64,000 nt of DNA, taken from positions 37,000 through 100,999 of the forward strand of contig JAVYIG010007515.1 of NCBI GenBank assembly GCA_035222895.1. Reading direction: 5' to 3'. This DNA is from Strongylocentrotus droebachiensis (taxonomy: Eukaryota; Echinodermata; Echinoidea; Camarodonta; Strongylocentrotidae). Positions 45,201-56,300 of this stretch are shown here, piece by piece (the stretch's first letter is position 1; every line of letters begins with the position of its first letter). Position numbers and translations under genes: made by a program. A model generated the notes under the pieces. It was not told the origin of the DNA, did no database searches, and was given only the letters and a program-made list of their open reading frames with translations.

Positions 45201-47425
45201 GAATATTTTACAATACATGTACCGGTACATGTCATGTACAGCTACAGAAGTTTTAAATATAATGTAGTACCCGTGATTACATGTAGGTGCCCTCATCATA
45301 CATTTTGTTTGTCCAAGGAACTTAATGTAGCAACAGCGTTCGTTAAACATGATCTACAGGTACATACATGTACATTTATTCCTACGTGTAGCTTCAAAGA
45401 ACCTTTAGCTCTTTGCGATATCCGATTGAAAGTTGAGACCATCACTTCCTTGATAAAACATACCGTTTCCTCTTGTTGTCCTCTTGTGAGTCATTATGAG
45501 TCATCTCTGACTTAATAATTCATGATATTTGATATTTTTGGCCATAATTTAATGGAAGTAACATTTACATGAACAAGACAATTTGAGACAAAAACCTAGA
45601 GGAAGGGATGTTGCAAAGAAAACTTTGCTGACGTCATCATGCGAGGAAAATCTTACGTCATTCCTCGTCTTAAACTATTAATAGAAGCGATGAAAGGGTC
45701 AAAGATTCATTGGGTCTTATTCATTAAAGGTAACCATTACTGTTAAAGTTTAAATTATGTTTAATTCTCTTTTGGATTATTATCAGCAGTTGCCCAAACA
45801 TATACTACCTTTCATAATAGTTAGTGCTTTTAAAGAAAATTGCTGTGATTGATATATATCCTGAATTCCTGATGAAGATCATAAATACAGGCATTTCCTT
45901 GAATGTTTTTCAGGTCATGTTTGATATCCTGATAATATCCAAGATAAAGGAAATCTACTCTTCAAAGAATGTTCTAAAAGCTCATACAATGTTTGCAATG
46001 AGGAAGTGACTATTTGTACCGAATATATTTAGCTTTTGTTTCCCAATTTTTATATTTAAACAAATTATGAGCCTCATGTTATCAGACAACATTTTCTTTT
46101 AAAAGAAAGATATCTCCATTACTGTCGCTTTACAGTTGGACTTTTTAAAGTAGTAAGCCCTCTAAAGTTTGTGTGAAATTAAATTCCAAAGCAAGTGAAG
46201 GTACTGTAGTAGTCTTTCAGGGTGAACAGTTGTACCCAATATATTCAGCTTTTGTTTCCCAATTTGTATTTTAAAAAATTATGATCCTCCTGTTTATATC
46301 ATACGCATTTTCTGTTAAAAGAAAAATATCTCCATTACTGTCTCTTTCCGGTTTTACTTTTTAAAACATTAACTCCTCTAAAGTTTGGGTGAAATTAAAT
46401 TCCAAAGGAAATGAAGGTAGTCTTTCAGGGTGAATTCATTTCCTTCAGATTTTCTTGGTACATGATACAAAGAGGAATCAGACTCCTGGTTGAAAATACA
46501 TTGAAAACATCCGATTGCTTTATAGCTGAAATCAAAATTGGGGGGGATTTTTTTGTTTTATCATTGAGATCCAAAACTCGCAGAAAACCACAAAATAGAA
46601 GAAAGCAATTTTTTTAGAAATTCTTGATAATCAATGGAATTATGATATTTCAGGATAAATGAGTATGATTTTCTTTGTTAGGACTATTCTGTGAAATTCA
46701 ATAGAAGTCCTTATGGGTTTAATGAAAGGTTAAAATTCATTTTTAATAATTGGAATGATTTGAGCATAGTTTTGTGTGTGTTGTTGCTACAGCTCAATCA
46801 AAGGTCTTCTGGCCCCGTCTTATAAAGAGTTACGATCGATCAAAATCAATCGTAAGTCCTCCAATTAATCGCAAGTTTGCAGTTTCCTACAGTATCTCTT
46901 ATGTACATAGTTGCATTTTAAGTTACAATCCCAAATAAGTTCTGATTGTTATCAACTCTTTATAAGACCGGGCCCAGATGTATATTTCTAAGTGCACATA
47001 TAAGATTATTTATCAATATCATTGTCATTACTAAAAAAAAATAATGTTTTTTTTAATTTTTGCAGACCAGGAGATCCTGATGGACCTGGAGAAATCCAAG
47101 ATTCTCGTCTGGACGCCCTCACGGAGGGTCAAAGGTCGGCGGATGGTCTGCTACGACGACCGCTACATCCTCAACCTGGCCCACGAGCTGGACGGGATCG
47201 TGGTCTCCAACGACACGTTCCGGGACCTCTGCGCGGAGAAGCCGGAGCACCGGAAAGTGGTGGAGGAGCGGTTACTGATGTATTCGTTTGCCGGCGATAA
47301 GTAAGTCTTAATTTCCAATTCTTTTTTAGATATACATGTATATGAAGTAGTATCATGAAATAGTATTTTCTTTCTTTCTTTCTCTCATATTTTTGGTCTT
47401 TCTCGCTCTCTCTCTCTCTTTCTCG

Positions 47426-47459
<34 letters not shown>

Positions 47460-47490
47460 TTCTCTTTGTTTGTTTCTCTCTGTGTGTGTC

Positions 47491-47526
<36 letters not shown>

Positions 47527-48970
47527 TCTCTCTCTCTCTGTCTCTCTCTCTATATACATGTATCTCTATATCTATCCCTCTCTCTCTCCCTTTCCTCTCT
47601 CTCTATATATCTCTATTTCTCTTTCTCAATCTCCTGTCTTCCTGTTATTTCTCTTTTCACTTTTGCTTTCATTTTTCAGTATCCGCTTTTTGTATCATTA
47701 GTTGGTATTATTTTCATTATTGCTTTAGTGACTATTAAAATGACTTTTTGTTTTGTTCTTCACTAAACAGCAACCCAATGTTTATTTGCAACAATGCGAT
47801 AGATCTCAATAAGTACTCCAGTATGTGTGCTCCCATATGACACAGCATAAACTTCTATTGTTTAAAATACTTTTTGATGATGATTTATTCTGTATGGACA
47901 GAAAATTATATTAGTAAAAAGCACAAATATGTTCTTGTAGTAGCTGCACAAAATTAAGATGCATTAATATCACCTTTTGTTGTTGTTTATTTGGTTCTAT
48001 GGCACTTTTCATTCAATTTAGACTAGTTACTCCAAATGAATTCAATAACATGTAGTCTTTGTTCAGGCCCTGTTCATCAAAATGCAAAGGGGGGGGGGGT
48101 TCAGAATTAGAAGTTCCTTTAGCAGTTCCTTTGCCTGAATGTGCCCCAACTACACTTCACTTTGTTTTTTAGTTCTACTAAATGACATAATTCTTGATAT
48201 TTGAATAAATCATAATGACAATTTTTGTTGTCCTATTCAAGAAGTACATGTATGTTAGATAGAGGAAGCATGCATCATAGTATTGAATTGTTCTTAGGCG
48301 TGGTGCAGACCAACAGACAAATCTGTTTCCGTGCGTGATACCTCTCGTGAATTTGAATGGTGTCTGATGCTTCTTATTGTTATGCAAACAAAGGCGCCTT
48401 TAAAGCGAAACCTGGGTATTTATTATTATCGTTTTGGTTCCTTCGTTTAAAAAGGTTGGCAACAGCAAACAAACAAACAAATCGTCGTCAGGCACCATTC
48501 TTTGACTTTTTAGGCTTGTTTCAGTAAAAGAGGAAGTGACTTGGATTGCTATAAGAATACTGGGTGATGATATTGTTTGACTATTTGACTACTATTATTC
48601 TTCCCAGTACAATATCAATTGATAAGTCATACATTACGCATCCATACCTTTGTGTAGCCTTTATCATGTTCAAGATGGACCGTGAGAAATGAAAATACAA
48701 TTGAAATATTTGATTGATTCATTTCTAATACAAACAATAGAGGATTAGTAATATTTAATCTTTTCCATTCATTGGTTCTTGCGATGTATGACTAATGTAA
48801 TGATGATAGATAGCATCAAAACTATTTCACAGGAAGTGGGATATTTCCTATAAATAATGGGATATACAAGTTTTCATCTTCTGTATGAAGCTAAGATTAA
48901 ACAGCTGAGACTTTATCCTTTCGCTCTTTTCCTTTCTGTCTCTCACCTTCTCTCCCTAACCCCTCCTCCC

Positions 48971-49015
<45 letters not shown>

Positions 49016-52000
49016 ATACTCTCTATCTCTCTCTTGTACTCTCTCCCCCCCCCCCCCTCCTCTGGCCCATTCTCTCTCTCTCTCTCTCTCTCTATGTTTC
49101 TGTGTTTCTTGCTCTTTTACATCTGTATCCCCTTTCTTACTCAAGATTTATAGTTTTCTGCTGCATGTAGTACATGTACAAATAGTCCACAGGAGTTCCC
49201 TTTTTCGGTTTCATAGATTTGATAGCTGCAGCCTGAACTACATTGTAAACTCACGTGTAAGGTTATAAATCAAAGTCGGAAGCAATTAGTGTCTGAGATT
49301 AATTAAATGGCCACTTGAACCTTGTGGGCATTCAGCGAAGCCCTTGGACTTCCTTATCGTTTTGTATGCAACTTTTGCAAAGGTTGTCTCTTATCGGTAT
49401 TAATACAACGTTTGAAGTTCTCCTCTAATTTGTTCTGTTAGTTTATCTGTCTTTGTCTCCCCCCCCCCTCCATCTCTCTCTCTCTCTTCCTCTCTCTCTC
49501 TCTCTCTCTTCCTCTCTCTTTCTCTCTCTCTCTCTCTCTTTCTATTTCCCTTTGTCCTCCTGTCTATGGCGCGGTCCTATCTCTCTGACTCTATCTCCTT
49601 ATGAGTATATCAGTTTATATCTCTTTTCCTATCGCTTTGTTATGTATTTCTTTCTCTTTTTGTCATTTTCATTCTCTGACTTTTTCTTACCCTCATATTA
49701 ACGTGTCATAAATATAATGCTCTTATGGGTTGTGTATTGTATGCTTGTCTCTGTTTTCTTTATTGGTCGACTCTTACGAACTTGACCTGCTTCTCACAAT
49801 CCCAAGCGAGAATCGTAGTACTAGAAGTGTGAAGTAAGGTCTGTCCACCTAGTCTACACACTCTCGGCCAGGCTCAAAGTCCGCTTACGAAAGGTCTTAC
49901 TATGGTTACGAGTAGTCTGCACTTACAGACCCAATTTATTCCAAATCATAATGCAGCCTCAATCAAAGACTACTTATTATAGACCAGGTTCTTGCATTTA
50001 TACACAGCAAATATAGAACTGGACCAGGCTGTGCTGGCATCTGCCCCCAGCTTGCCCTATCATCTCCACTAGCCCAGACTACCAGCGAACTTTGTTTTAA
50101 AAAAGTCTGCACTTGCAAGACTACACCTGTACGGTGTGCTCAAAGGGAAAGTCCCCCGTTGATCAATCCATGCCCTAAAGTTCCCTATAGCCATAGGCAA
50201 GGGAAGCGAGGCTGTTATAGTCTATATAATAAGCAAAACCGGATCTCTAGCCACAAGCCCTGCTATGAGTATTAGTATGACTGACCTACGGACATCTAAA
50301 GGTCACTGTGATTTAAACAATGATGCTAAATGGTCCATACATACATGTAGTATCACTAATTTTGCTCAGGTACATGTATAATAGAAATGCCCTTACATGT
50401 TGAGTTCTGTGTTTAAAAAAATTGATATTCAAATTTTTGAAACGCAAAACTTGATTAATTCATATTACCTACAGTAGCAAAATGCATGTACATGTAATAT
50501 CATGTGTATTAGGCCTTTATTTAGGCCTAGTCTTTGGCAGAATTCCTTTTCACTAACATGGTTCTTCATGATCATTCAATGACAACAATGTTCAGTTCTC
50601 AATGTAAGAGATTAGAAGAGATTTTGAGACCTGTATAGTCGAGACTGTTATTGAGACTTGTGATATTAGAATTTGTTTGAGATAAAGTACCGTAAATCTC
50701 CGTGTATAAGGCGCACCTGTGTATAAGGCGCACCCCTATTTTGGGGGCAAAAAAAAAAAAAAAAAATTGTTTTTTTGTTTTGTTGTTGTTGTTGTTTTGT
50801 TGCCGAAAACCCACGCGGGGAAGGACCTTCATTTTACATCGAGGTGCAGTTGAAGTTGTGAACTTGTCACAAATAATAGTAACAACAGTCTAAGGCTTCA
50901 TAATACCAAGTGTCCCACACCAGCCTCATCACATCACCTAGCAGAAGCACTGTGTTCTATGCCAAACATCAATAGTCATGCATGATATGAATAGCATCCT
51001 CTAAATTTCTGACAATGGAGTACCTAGGATAGAACCTTGTGGTACACCATTTGTTATAGAAAAACAAATTGAGGAATTATTATTATAAACTACATATTGA
51101 GATCTATTAGAAAGATTACTTTCAAACCAAGATGACAGACAAATTTGAGTGTTGTTGTAGTTTCCGAGTGGTGAGTCAACACACTGATTACTGAGCTAGG
51201 AGACATTGCCAGGCATAGCGCCATAAATCGAAACTAAAAAAAAAAAAAAAATCTGTACCTGTGTATAAGACGCACCCCCGACTTTCAAAAAATTTCGGCG
51301 GCAAAAAAGTGCGCCTTATACACGGAGATTTACGGTAGTCATAAATATTTTTTATTTTTTTATTTTTGATCAGGTTCATGCCACCTGATGATCCTCTTGG
51401 CAGACATGGTCCAAGTCTGGAGAACTTCCTGCGTAAAACGCCCTCCAAGCCCAGTCACCAGATGCAGCTGTGCCCCTACGGTAAGAAGTGCACCTACGGC
51501 AACAAGTGCAAGTACAGCCACCCTGAGAGGAGCAGGAACGTCAAGACCACCAGCGAGATCCTGGTGGAGAAGGATCGCCAGAGGCAGGAGCAGAAGCTCA
51601 AAGCTGACCTGATGGCGAGGGCCCTCAAGACGGAGATGCTCGAGATGCCGTGGGAGAAAGAGGACGGGAGGGGAGGAAGCACCACGGAACCTCTCCAGTC
51701 GGGATCCCGGGGTTCTGGCATGTTTCGTGGAGTAGGGACCCAGCAGCAGCAGCAGCATGGAGGTGCTGTTACGTTACCCTTGAGTAATCAACCGATGCAG
51801 GACAACCGCATGAACACTGTGCCTTTGGTTGGTCCGCAGCATATGCAGCATGTGCAGCAGTACCGTATGCACCCGCAGAACTTGCAGTCTATCAACGAGG
51901 GCTGGCAGCCTTCGGATGAGAGGGTTCCTGAAGGTTGGGTGTCCTCTGATCATAGAGTCCCTCCCTTGTACCACCACCCCCCAGGCAACGGCCCCGCCCC

Positions 52001-54653
52001 AACATAGGAACCAGCCCCTCCCGAACAGATCAGCGATGACTGATCCTCTCCAGGGGTACACCCACCATCCTATGCCTAGGCGAGACATGATGACGGAGCC
52101 TCTCTCCGCCCACGATTACTACCAGCCCCATGCCGCGCAGCAGTCGGTTAAGCGCCACTCCCTACCAATGGGCGCGGTGGTAGATCAGCAGAGACCAACT
52201 CTCCAGCAGGTTCACCCCCTCCTACCAGAGGGACAGAGGCAACATGGGCGACTTCAGCAAGGAGTTCCATCAAATGTCACTCCATGAGACAACCAGGTTA
52301 GCACCGCACCCCTTCTTAATCCAGAATCAAACAATGCATTAACCTGTTACATCCAATTTGATTTTTATGCGTCACATACTTCCTGTAGCATTTGTATAGC
52401 ATTCAACAGGTTAACATTTTAAGCTTGTGATATCATCAAGGCTATTTTTTTTTTTTTTTTTTCTCCACTCATGGGACGGATTGCCCTTGTCAGCTATAAG
52501 CTGTTTTTCAAAGGGGTCTATAATGACATACAATTTCCATAGTGCTCCTATTCACCATGCTTGGTGTACAAGGCACTCCCATATAACCCATGCTGTACCT
52601 AGGCCACTGATTTTGCGCTCAGCAGCACTCAAGAAATAGTATAACGGAGCTTGAATTTCAATTATACGACTTGCTCGTGTTTTAGCAGCTTTCTCAACTT
52701 GACATTTAATGATAATAATAAGATCAATTTAAACAGTGCAGCTACTATACAAATATTCGCTTCAGCACTGTGTTGGGAGGAAAGAAAATGAAGTCGCATA
52801 ACTATGATTGCACTAGTTCAAAGAGATAGCTAAGGCTCAAGAAATAGCATTCTTCCAACCAGTCAATCACATATAAACCTTTAAATTATGAAAATGAGAC
52901 TTATCTTTTCATCTCACGTCTTGTTTTTGATGCAGCCATGTTGGTGCCTTTGAGGAGGAAAGACATTACAGCTACCCCTTGACCAAGCCTTACAGAGGCT
53001 CCTCTGGCCTTACAACACAGGTAAAAACAACACCCACTTGAATTGTAACCTTTCTTCTTCCAGAAGAGTGATCGTAGCCCTTGGAATACTCGATGGTAGA
53101 CTTGTAGACTCGTAGTTATCCCCATTTAAGCTCAATTACATCTAGATCCCGTTCTTTCTCCTTTTTTTTCTTTCTTGAATGATCAGTCTTAACCCTTACT
53201 GTACTGGGCTATTTTGAGCACCATCTGACTGGGGGGGGCCTGGGAGGCCCCCCCCCTATGATCTCGGCCGTCGATTGTCCGATGAACACGAAAATTTGCA
53301 TGTTTGTAGATATTTACGTAAGGAACAAGATGGTATAATTAGTTTTTTCCGAATATGCAAATTTTTGTCGTTGGCCTAATTAATTATGCAAAATGCGCTA
53401 ATTTTATGCATTTTACAGAAAACGTGTCAAACTCCACTTTTTGAATGTTGAAACTCATTATTCATATGAAACTTCTTTTCTTACACAAAAAAGTTATTTT
53501 AATGTAATTAATAATGATAATTTATGCAAATTTTGATGCGATTTTTATTTTTATTTTTTTTTTTGATGACATGCGCATACTAATTGTTATGTAACGCCTT
53601 ACAGGTATATCCGATTTCGACGAAAATGGTATCAAAATGTGCATAAGACTTGAGGGAAAAAAGTCATGAAACGACAATTCAAAATTCCAAGCGGTTGCGG
53701 CGCAATCTCCGAAAATGTCGAGGGGGGGCCTCCCAGGCCCCCCCCCCCAGTACAGTAAGGGTTAAATGAACAAGGGTGTTTCTTATAACACATTGCTTAC
53801 CTTTTTATTATTAAGGATATAGTCAAGACAAGGGGTCCAATACTGTAAATGGAATATATATTCAAATATGGCGAGGGGTGGGGGGGGGGGGGGGTAGTCA
53901 TTCTGGATATTCAAATGTTATATTGCCTAAACAGATGTCAGTGTGAATCCTAAAAATGTGTGTAACAAGGTACTTGGATGAAGTGGATATTCTGAAAAGA
54001 AATTATAATTAAGTGGGGCATGTGGTTCAGTGTGTTATTGTATATTACTGGTAGGAGATATTTGCTATGATTTTTATACTTATATGTTTTTTATGTCTGT
54101 GATTCATTGACAGACTCCAGCCAATTTGTATACGGACGACGAGGGTTATTATTCTCCCATCACTCCCAAAGACATGACCATCTCATCACCAGGACAGCCC
54201 TCCCACTCGTCATCCGTGAGGTACCCTCTGCACCCCAACACCGACAGCATTCCTCCTCCTCAGTCTCACTCGCATCGCTTCATGTACCCCAGCGCCACGC
54301 CTTCCTCCTCCTCCTCTGCGTCCTACCCCTTACCCCCTCCTGTCCCCCACCAGATCTCCGGCGGGGGCGGATCCGACGCGCTCAGGCACGGTGGAGGGGG
54401 GCACCTAGGGGTGCAGCATCAGAGTCAGATCATGAACCCCATGGGTAGTCCTCGGAGGACGTCGGAGCCGAAGCAGCAGCACCCACGGCAGGTCTGGGCC
54501 GATGCAGGGTCAGAGCCGATGCCCCCAAGGCAGGTCTGGGCCGACGCAGGGCCGGAGCGGCTCCCTGATACCTCGAGGCAACATCCGGGTCATGATGAAA
54601 TGTTCTACCAAGAAAGGATGAGGAGCTCACTGTCAGGACAACTTCAAAACTAG
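41549..54653 (+). CDS. Regnase/ZC3H12-like endoribonuclease, 5' incomplete
   Basis: Six exons give 888 residues plus stop, all splice phases agreeing once two extra C bases in exon 4 are discounted. Numbering from the first base of exon 1: a KH-like segment (about 1-65), a Ser-rich linker, a UBA-like helical domain (about 153-196), the NYN/PIN ribonuclease (about 237-395), a CCCH zinc finger at 407-423, and a long Pro/Gln/Ser/His-rich tail. Catalytic Asp 242, 326, 327 and 345 have exactly the spacing of Asp 141, 225, 226 and 244 in human MCPIP1. [15 protein letters not shown] is a family signature. Such enzymes cleave stem-loop-bearing mRNAs, mostly in the cytoplasm, and restrain inflammatory transcripts in vertebrates; the target RNAs here are unknown. 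The initiator exon was not found. Introns carry several MITEs. Confidence 0.92.
42295..42902 (+). other. Intron 1 of the ZC3H12-like gene
   Basis: 608 bp, GT-AG. AT-rich, with TACATGTA palindromes near 42620 and 42780. No other feature. Confidence 0.85.
42903..43042 (+). CDS. ZC3H12-like exon 2
   Basis: 140 bp. Completes the Ser codon (AG plus C) and encodes [20 protein letters not shown], then [20 protein letters not shown]. Ends one base into a Gly/Asp-type codon that exon 3 completes as Asp. Confidence 0.9.
43883..44945 (+). repeat. Tandem repeat of about 185-192 bp, three units, one interrupted
   Basis: TTTACTCAGGGGAGGGGTAG starts units at 43883, 44068 and 44764. Each continues through TACCTGGGATTCAATTTTAC, GCGATGA and a (G)GTATCTTAAAAGAAGTAAC segment. 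Unit 2 is split by the 500-bp MITE at 44177-44676. Confidence 0.9.
44177..44676 (+). mobile_element. TTAA-site MITE family C, complete copy
   Basis: Starts AGGTAATACAAAGTTTTGG and ends with the inverted CCAAAACTTTGTATTACCT. Flanked by TTAA at 44173-44176 and 44677-44680. The uninterrupted site, GGTATCTTAAAAGAAGTAAC, is visible in neighbouring repeat units, so its borders are exact. A truncated relative lies at 17764-18250. Confidence 0.93.
46015..46440 (+). repeat. Tandem duplication of about 219 bp
   Basis: A GTACC(G/C)AATATATT segment at about 46017 recurs at 46235. Shared landmarks are TTTTGTTTCCCAATTT, ATATCTCCATTACTGTC and AAATTAAATTCCAAAG, ending TCTTTCAGGGTGAA in both units. Confidence 0.85.
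46808..46977. mobile_element. MITE with GGCCC...TCTTATAAAGAGTT termini
   Basis: CTGGCCCCGTCTTATAAAGA at the left pairs with the complement of the right end TCTTTATAAGACCGGGCCCAG. About 170 bp, non-coding. Confidence 0.8.
47066..47300 (+). CDS. ZC3H12-like exon 3 (catalytic core)
   Basis: 235 bp from TTTTTGCAG to AA/GTAAGT. It encodes [29 protein letters not shown] with the Asp pair, [12 protein letters not shown] with the last catalytic Asp, and [10 protein letters not shown]. Confidence 0.93.
47360..47640 (+). repeat. CT microsatellite
   Basis: Long (CT)n with TTT and GTGT interruptions. Further CT tracts in this intron are at 48978-49092 and 49472-49545. Open frames of Ser/Leu or Arg/Glu repeats over these tracts are artefacts. 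Confidence 0.9.
50688..51337. mobile_element. MITE with TACCGTAAATCTCCGTGTAT termini
   Basis: TACCGTAAATCTCCGTGTAT at 50688 pairs with the complement at 51318-51337. GTGTATAAGGCGCACC recurs just inside both ends, giving terminal repeats of about 40 bp. About 650 bp in total. It encloses a decayed reverse-transcriptase fragment. Confidence 0.85.
51010..51160 (-). pseudogene. Fragment of a non-LTR reverse transcriptase
   Basis: The minus strand reads [19 protein letters not shown] and then [13 protein letters not shown], the conserved RT block preceding the catalytic motif in Jockey/CR1/I-like elements. It loses similarity at once afterwards and hits a stop. A short dead fragment, apparently carried inside the surrounding MITE. 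Confidence 0.8.
51374..52296 (+). CDS. ZC3H12-like exon 4 (zinc finger; two apparent frameshifts)
   Basis: 923 bp. The first frame gives [20 protein letters not shown] and the finger [17 protein letters not shown], then a Pro/Gln-rich region. It hits a stop at 52005-52007. The next frame is open to 52287, and a third gives [16 protein letters not shown] up to the donor at 52297. Each shift is explained by one extra C, in the C6 run at 51977-51982 and the C5 run at 52215-52219. With both removed, the phase matches exon 5. Confidence 0.85.
52297..52935 (+). other. Intron 4 of the ZC3H12-like gene
   Basis: 639 bp, GT-AG, T run at 52445-52462. No other feature. Confidence 0.7.
52936..53020 (+). 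CDS. ZC3H12-like exon 5
   Basis: 85 bp between TTGATGCAG and CAG/GTAAAA. One base completes a Ser codon, then 28 codons ([28 protein letters not shown]). Support is the open frame, both splice sites and agreement with phases on each side. Confidence 0.75.
53021..54113 (+). other. Intron 5 of the ZC3H12-like gene
   Basis: About 1.1 kb, half of it the TTAA-flanked MITE. A G run follows at about 53879-53894. Confidence 0.75.
53193..53761. mobile_element. piggyBac-like MITE in intron 5
   Basis: CCCTTACTGTACTGGG at the left and CCCAGTACAGTAAGGG at the right are inverted, flanked by TTAA at 53189-53192 and 53762-53765. Termini beginning CCC next to a TTAA duplication are the piggyBac hallmark. 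Subterminal palindromes of GGGGGGGCCT/AGGCCCCCC lie inside each end. 569 bp, no transposase. Confidence 0.9.
54114..54653 (+). CDS. ZC3H12-like exon 6 and stop
   Basis: 540 bp after TTGACAG, phase 0. Encodes [20 protein letters not shown], then Ser/Pro/His-rich sequence with a Gly run, a duplicated PRQVWADAG motif (near 54487 and 54529), and ends SSLSGQLQN and a TAG. Confidence 0.85.
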   Translation, partial: TPANLYTDDEGYYSPITPKDMTISSPGQPSHSSSVRYPLHPNTDSIPPPQSHSHRFMYPSATPSSSSSASYPLPPPVPHQISGGGGSDALRHGGGGHLGVQHQSQIMNPMGSPRRTSEPKQQHPRQVWADAGSEPMPPRQVWADAGPERLPDTSRQHPGHDEMFYQERMRSSLSGQLQN

Positions 54654-55219
54654 AAACTTGAGCTACTACGGTAGTGTAGGCAATATTTGTTGATTCACCC
54701 CCCTTCCCTATTTACTGCTATTTAAATCATACTGATAAGAATAAAGTAACAATCTGAATAATCTAATAATCAATGTAATCATGATTTAAATCAGCTCAGA
54801 TATTATTGGATCTTGAGCCAAACATGTCCAAGTTAGAATCTTAGACATGTAAAACATCTTCTAGACAGTTGGCATGATGTTACATGAATAATGAGACACA
54901 TCTTCTTACGTGACAATATTGATCTTTTGTTTGTATTATTCAGTTTCACTTTATCGATCTTCAAGCCCCCCAAATAGCATTATCATGATTTAATTGCAGG
55001 CCAATATCATTCCAAAAGTAAAAGATAATCAATATTAATTTTGTATTGTTTATAAATTCATATAATTTATATGATGAAATGCTTTCATGGTCTTTGATTG
55101 GATGATTGATGAATATGTATGTAATTGATCGTGAATATTCACATTGATTGTTTATAAAGATATATGCTTATTATTGCAGCCTTACATGTATTTCTTGCAA
55201 GGCTCAATGAAACCATATT

Positions 55220-55528
55220 GCACAATATGACACCATTGTCCTAATTTTGCCTAGTCATGTACACATTTGCACACTCTTTAATGAAACAAAGTAAAAACTC
55301 TGGATCATCGTGCAAGCATGTATGATGATTAATCAAAGAATATAAAAGATACTTTAGAATTGGGTGCCTAACTGCACAATATGACACTATTGTCCTAATT
55401 TTGCCTTGTCATGTACACATTTGCACACTCTTTAATGAGACAAAGCATAAAAATCTGGATCATCATGCAAGCATTTATGATTATTCAAAGTATATAAAAG
55501 ATACTACAGAATTGGGTGCCTAACTGCC
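55220..55528 (+). repeat. 154-bp tandem duplication
   Basis: GCACAATATGACAC starts units at 55220 and 55374. Both contain GTCCTAATTTTGCC, CATTTGCACACTCTTTAATG and GAATTGGGTGCCTAACTG. Confidence 0.9.
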
Positions 55529-55944
55529 TATTCCAACATATGACTAAGCTACCCCCATTCTGAGCAACCATGCATCGGTAACCCTGTACAATGCATGACA
55601 CAGTCAACAGATCTTCAATGGATAAAGGTCATGATTGTATACAGACTGCCAACTTCCCGCCCGTCCGTTGAAGAATCACTTCCCACTCACAACCTGCTTC
55701 CGCTTTTCCCGAAAAGGATATACCGTTACGGTATAAAGGAAGTAGCGCACTTCCAACTTCTAATCACCTGTCCTTTGTCCAAGTCTTGTTCAAATAGGAA
55801 CACAAGTCATCGTATTAACTGGGGCGGCTTGATTGCCGGTCGACTGGTATTAGGGTGTTCAAAGATTAGTTACCGGTATATGATCTTTTCGGTATCATGA
55901 TGATGTGTCAGTGTGTCATACTCACAAGTATGTTGGATGATTTC

Positions 55945-56300
55945 ACGGGCCGTACCAGGCGCCATAGGAATATATGAAACTGAAAGTAAACTGTTATAAC
56001 AGGAATTGATCAAAACCATGAAAGATTGATAGAAAAGTTAAAGAATTGTTGTTGTCGTTATGATGTGTGTCATAGGTATGTTGGGCGATATTTCACAAGC
56101 CGTACCAGGCAGCGAAGGTATACATGCTTCTGAAAGTATCAATTTCTGTGAAACTGTTTAAGCAAGGAGTTGATCAAAATCATGAAAGATTGATAAAAAA
56201 GTAATATTTACCAAGCCGTACCAGGCGCCAAAGGGATGCATGACTCCTATAGTTAAATTTCTGTGAAACCTTTTCTGCGAGAAAATGATCACATCGTGAC
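55945..56300 (+). repeat. Diverged tandem repeat, three units
   Basis: GCCGTACCAGGC occurs near 55950, 56099 and 56215, each followed by a similar segment including GATCAAAA(C/T)CATGAAAGATT in the first two units. Confidence 0.75.

Larger units (their letters stand above)
43043..47065 (+). other. Intron 2 of the ZC3H12-like gene
   Basis: About 4 kb holding a three-unit tandem repeat, two MITEs and a 219-bp duplication, listed separately. No additional coding exon seen. Confidence 0.8.
47301..51373 (+). other. Intron 3 of the ZC3H12-like gene
   Basis: About 4.1 kb: CT microsatellites, a G run at 48089-48099, C runs near 49046-49057 and 49459-49468, and a MITE with a reverse-transcriptase fragment. 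The stretch 49700-50680 has no recognised feature. Confidence 0.8.

Noticed and set aside
47353..47766. Ser/Leu and Arg/Glu repeat proteins over CT tracts
   Set aside because: Microsatellite translation on either strand.
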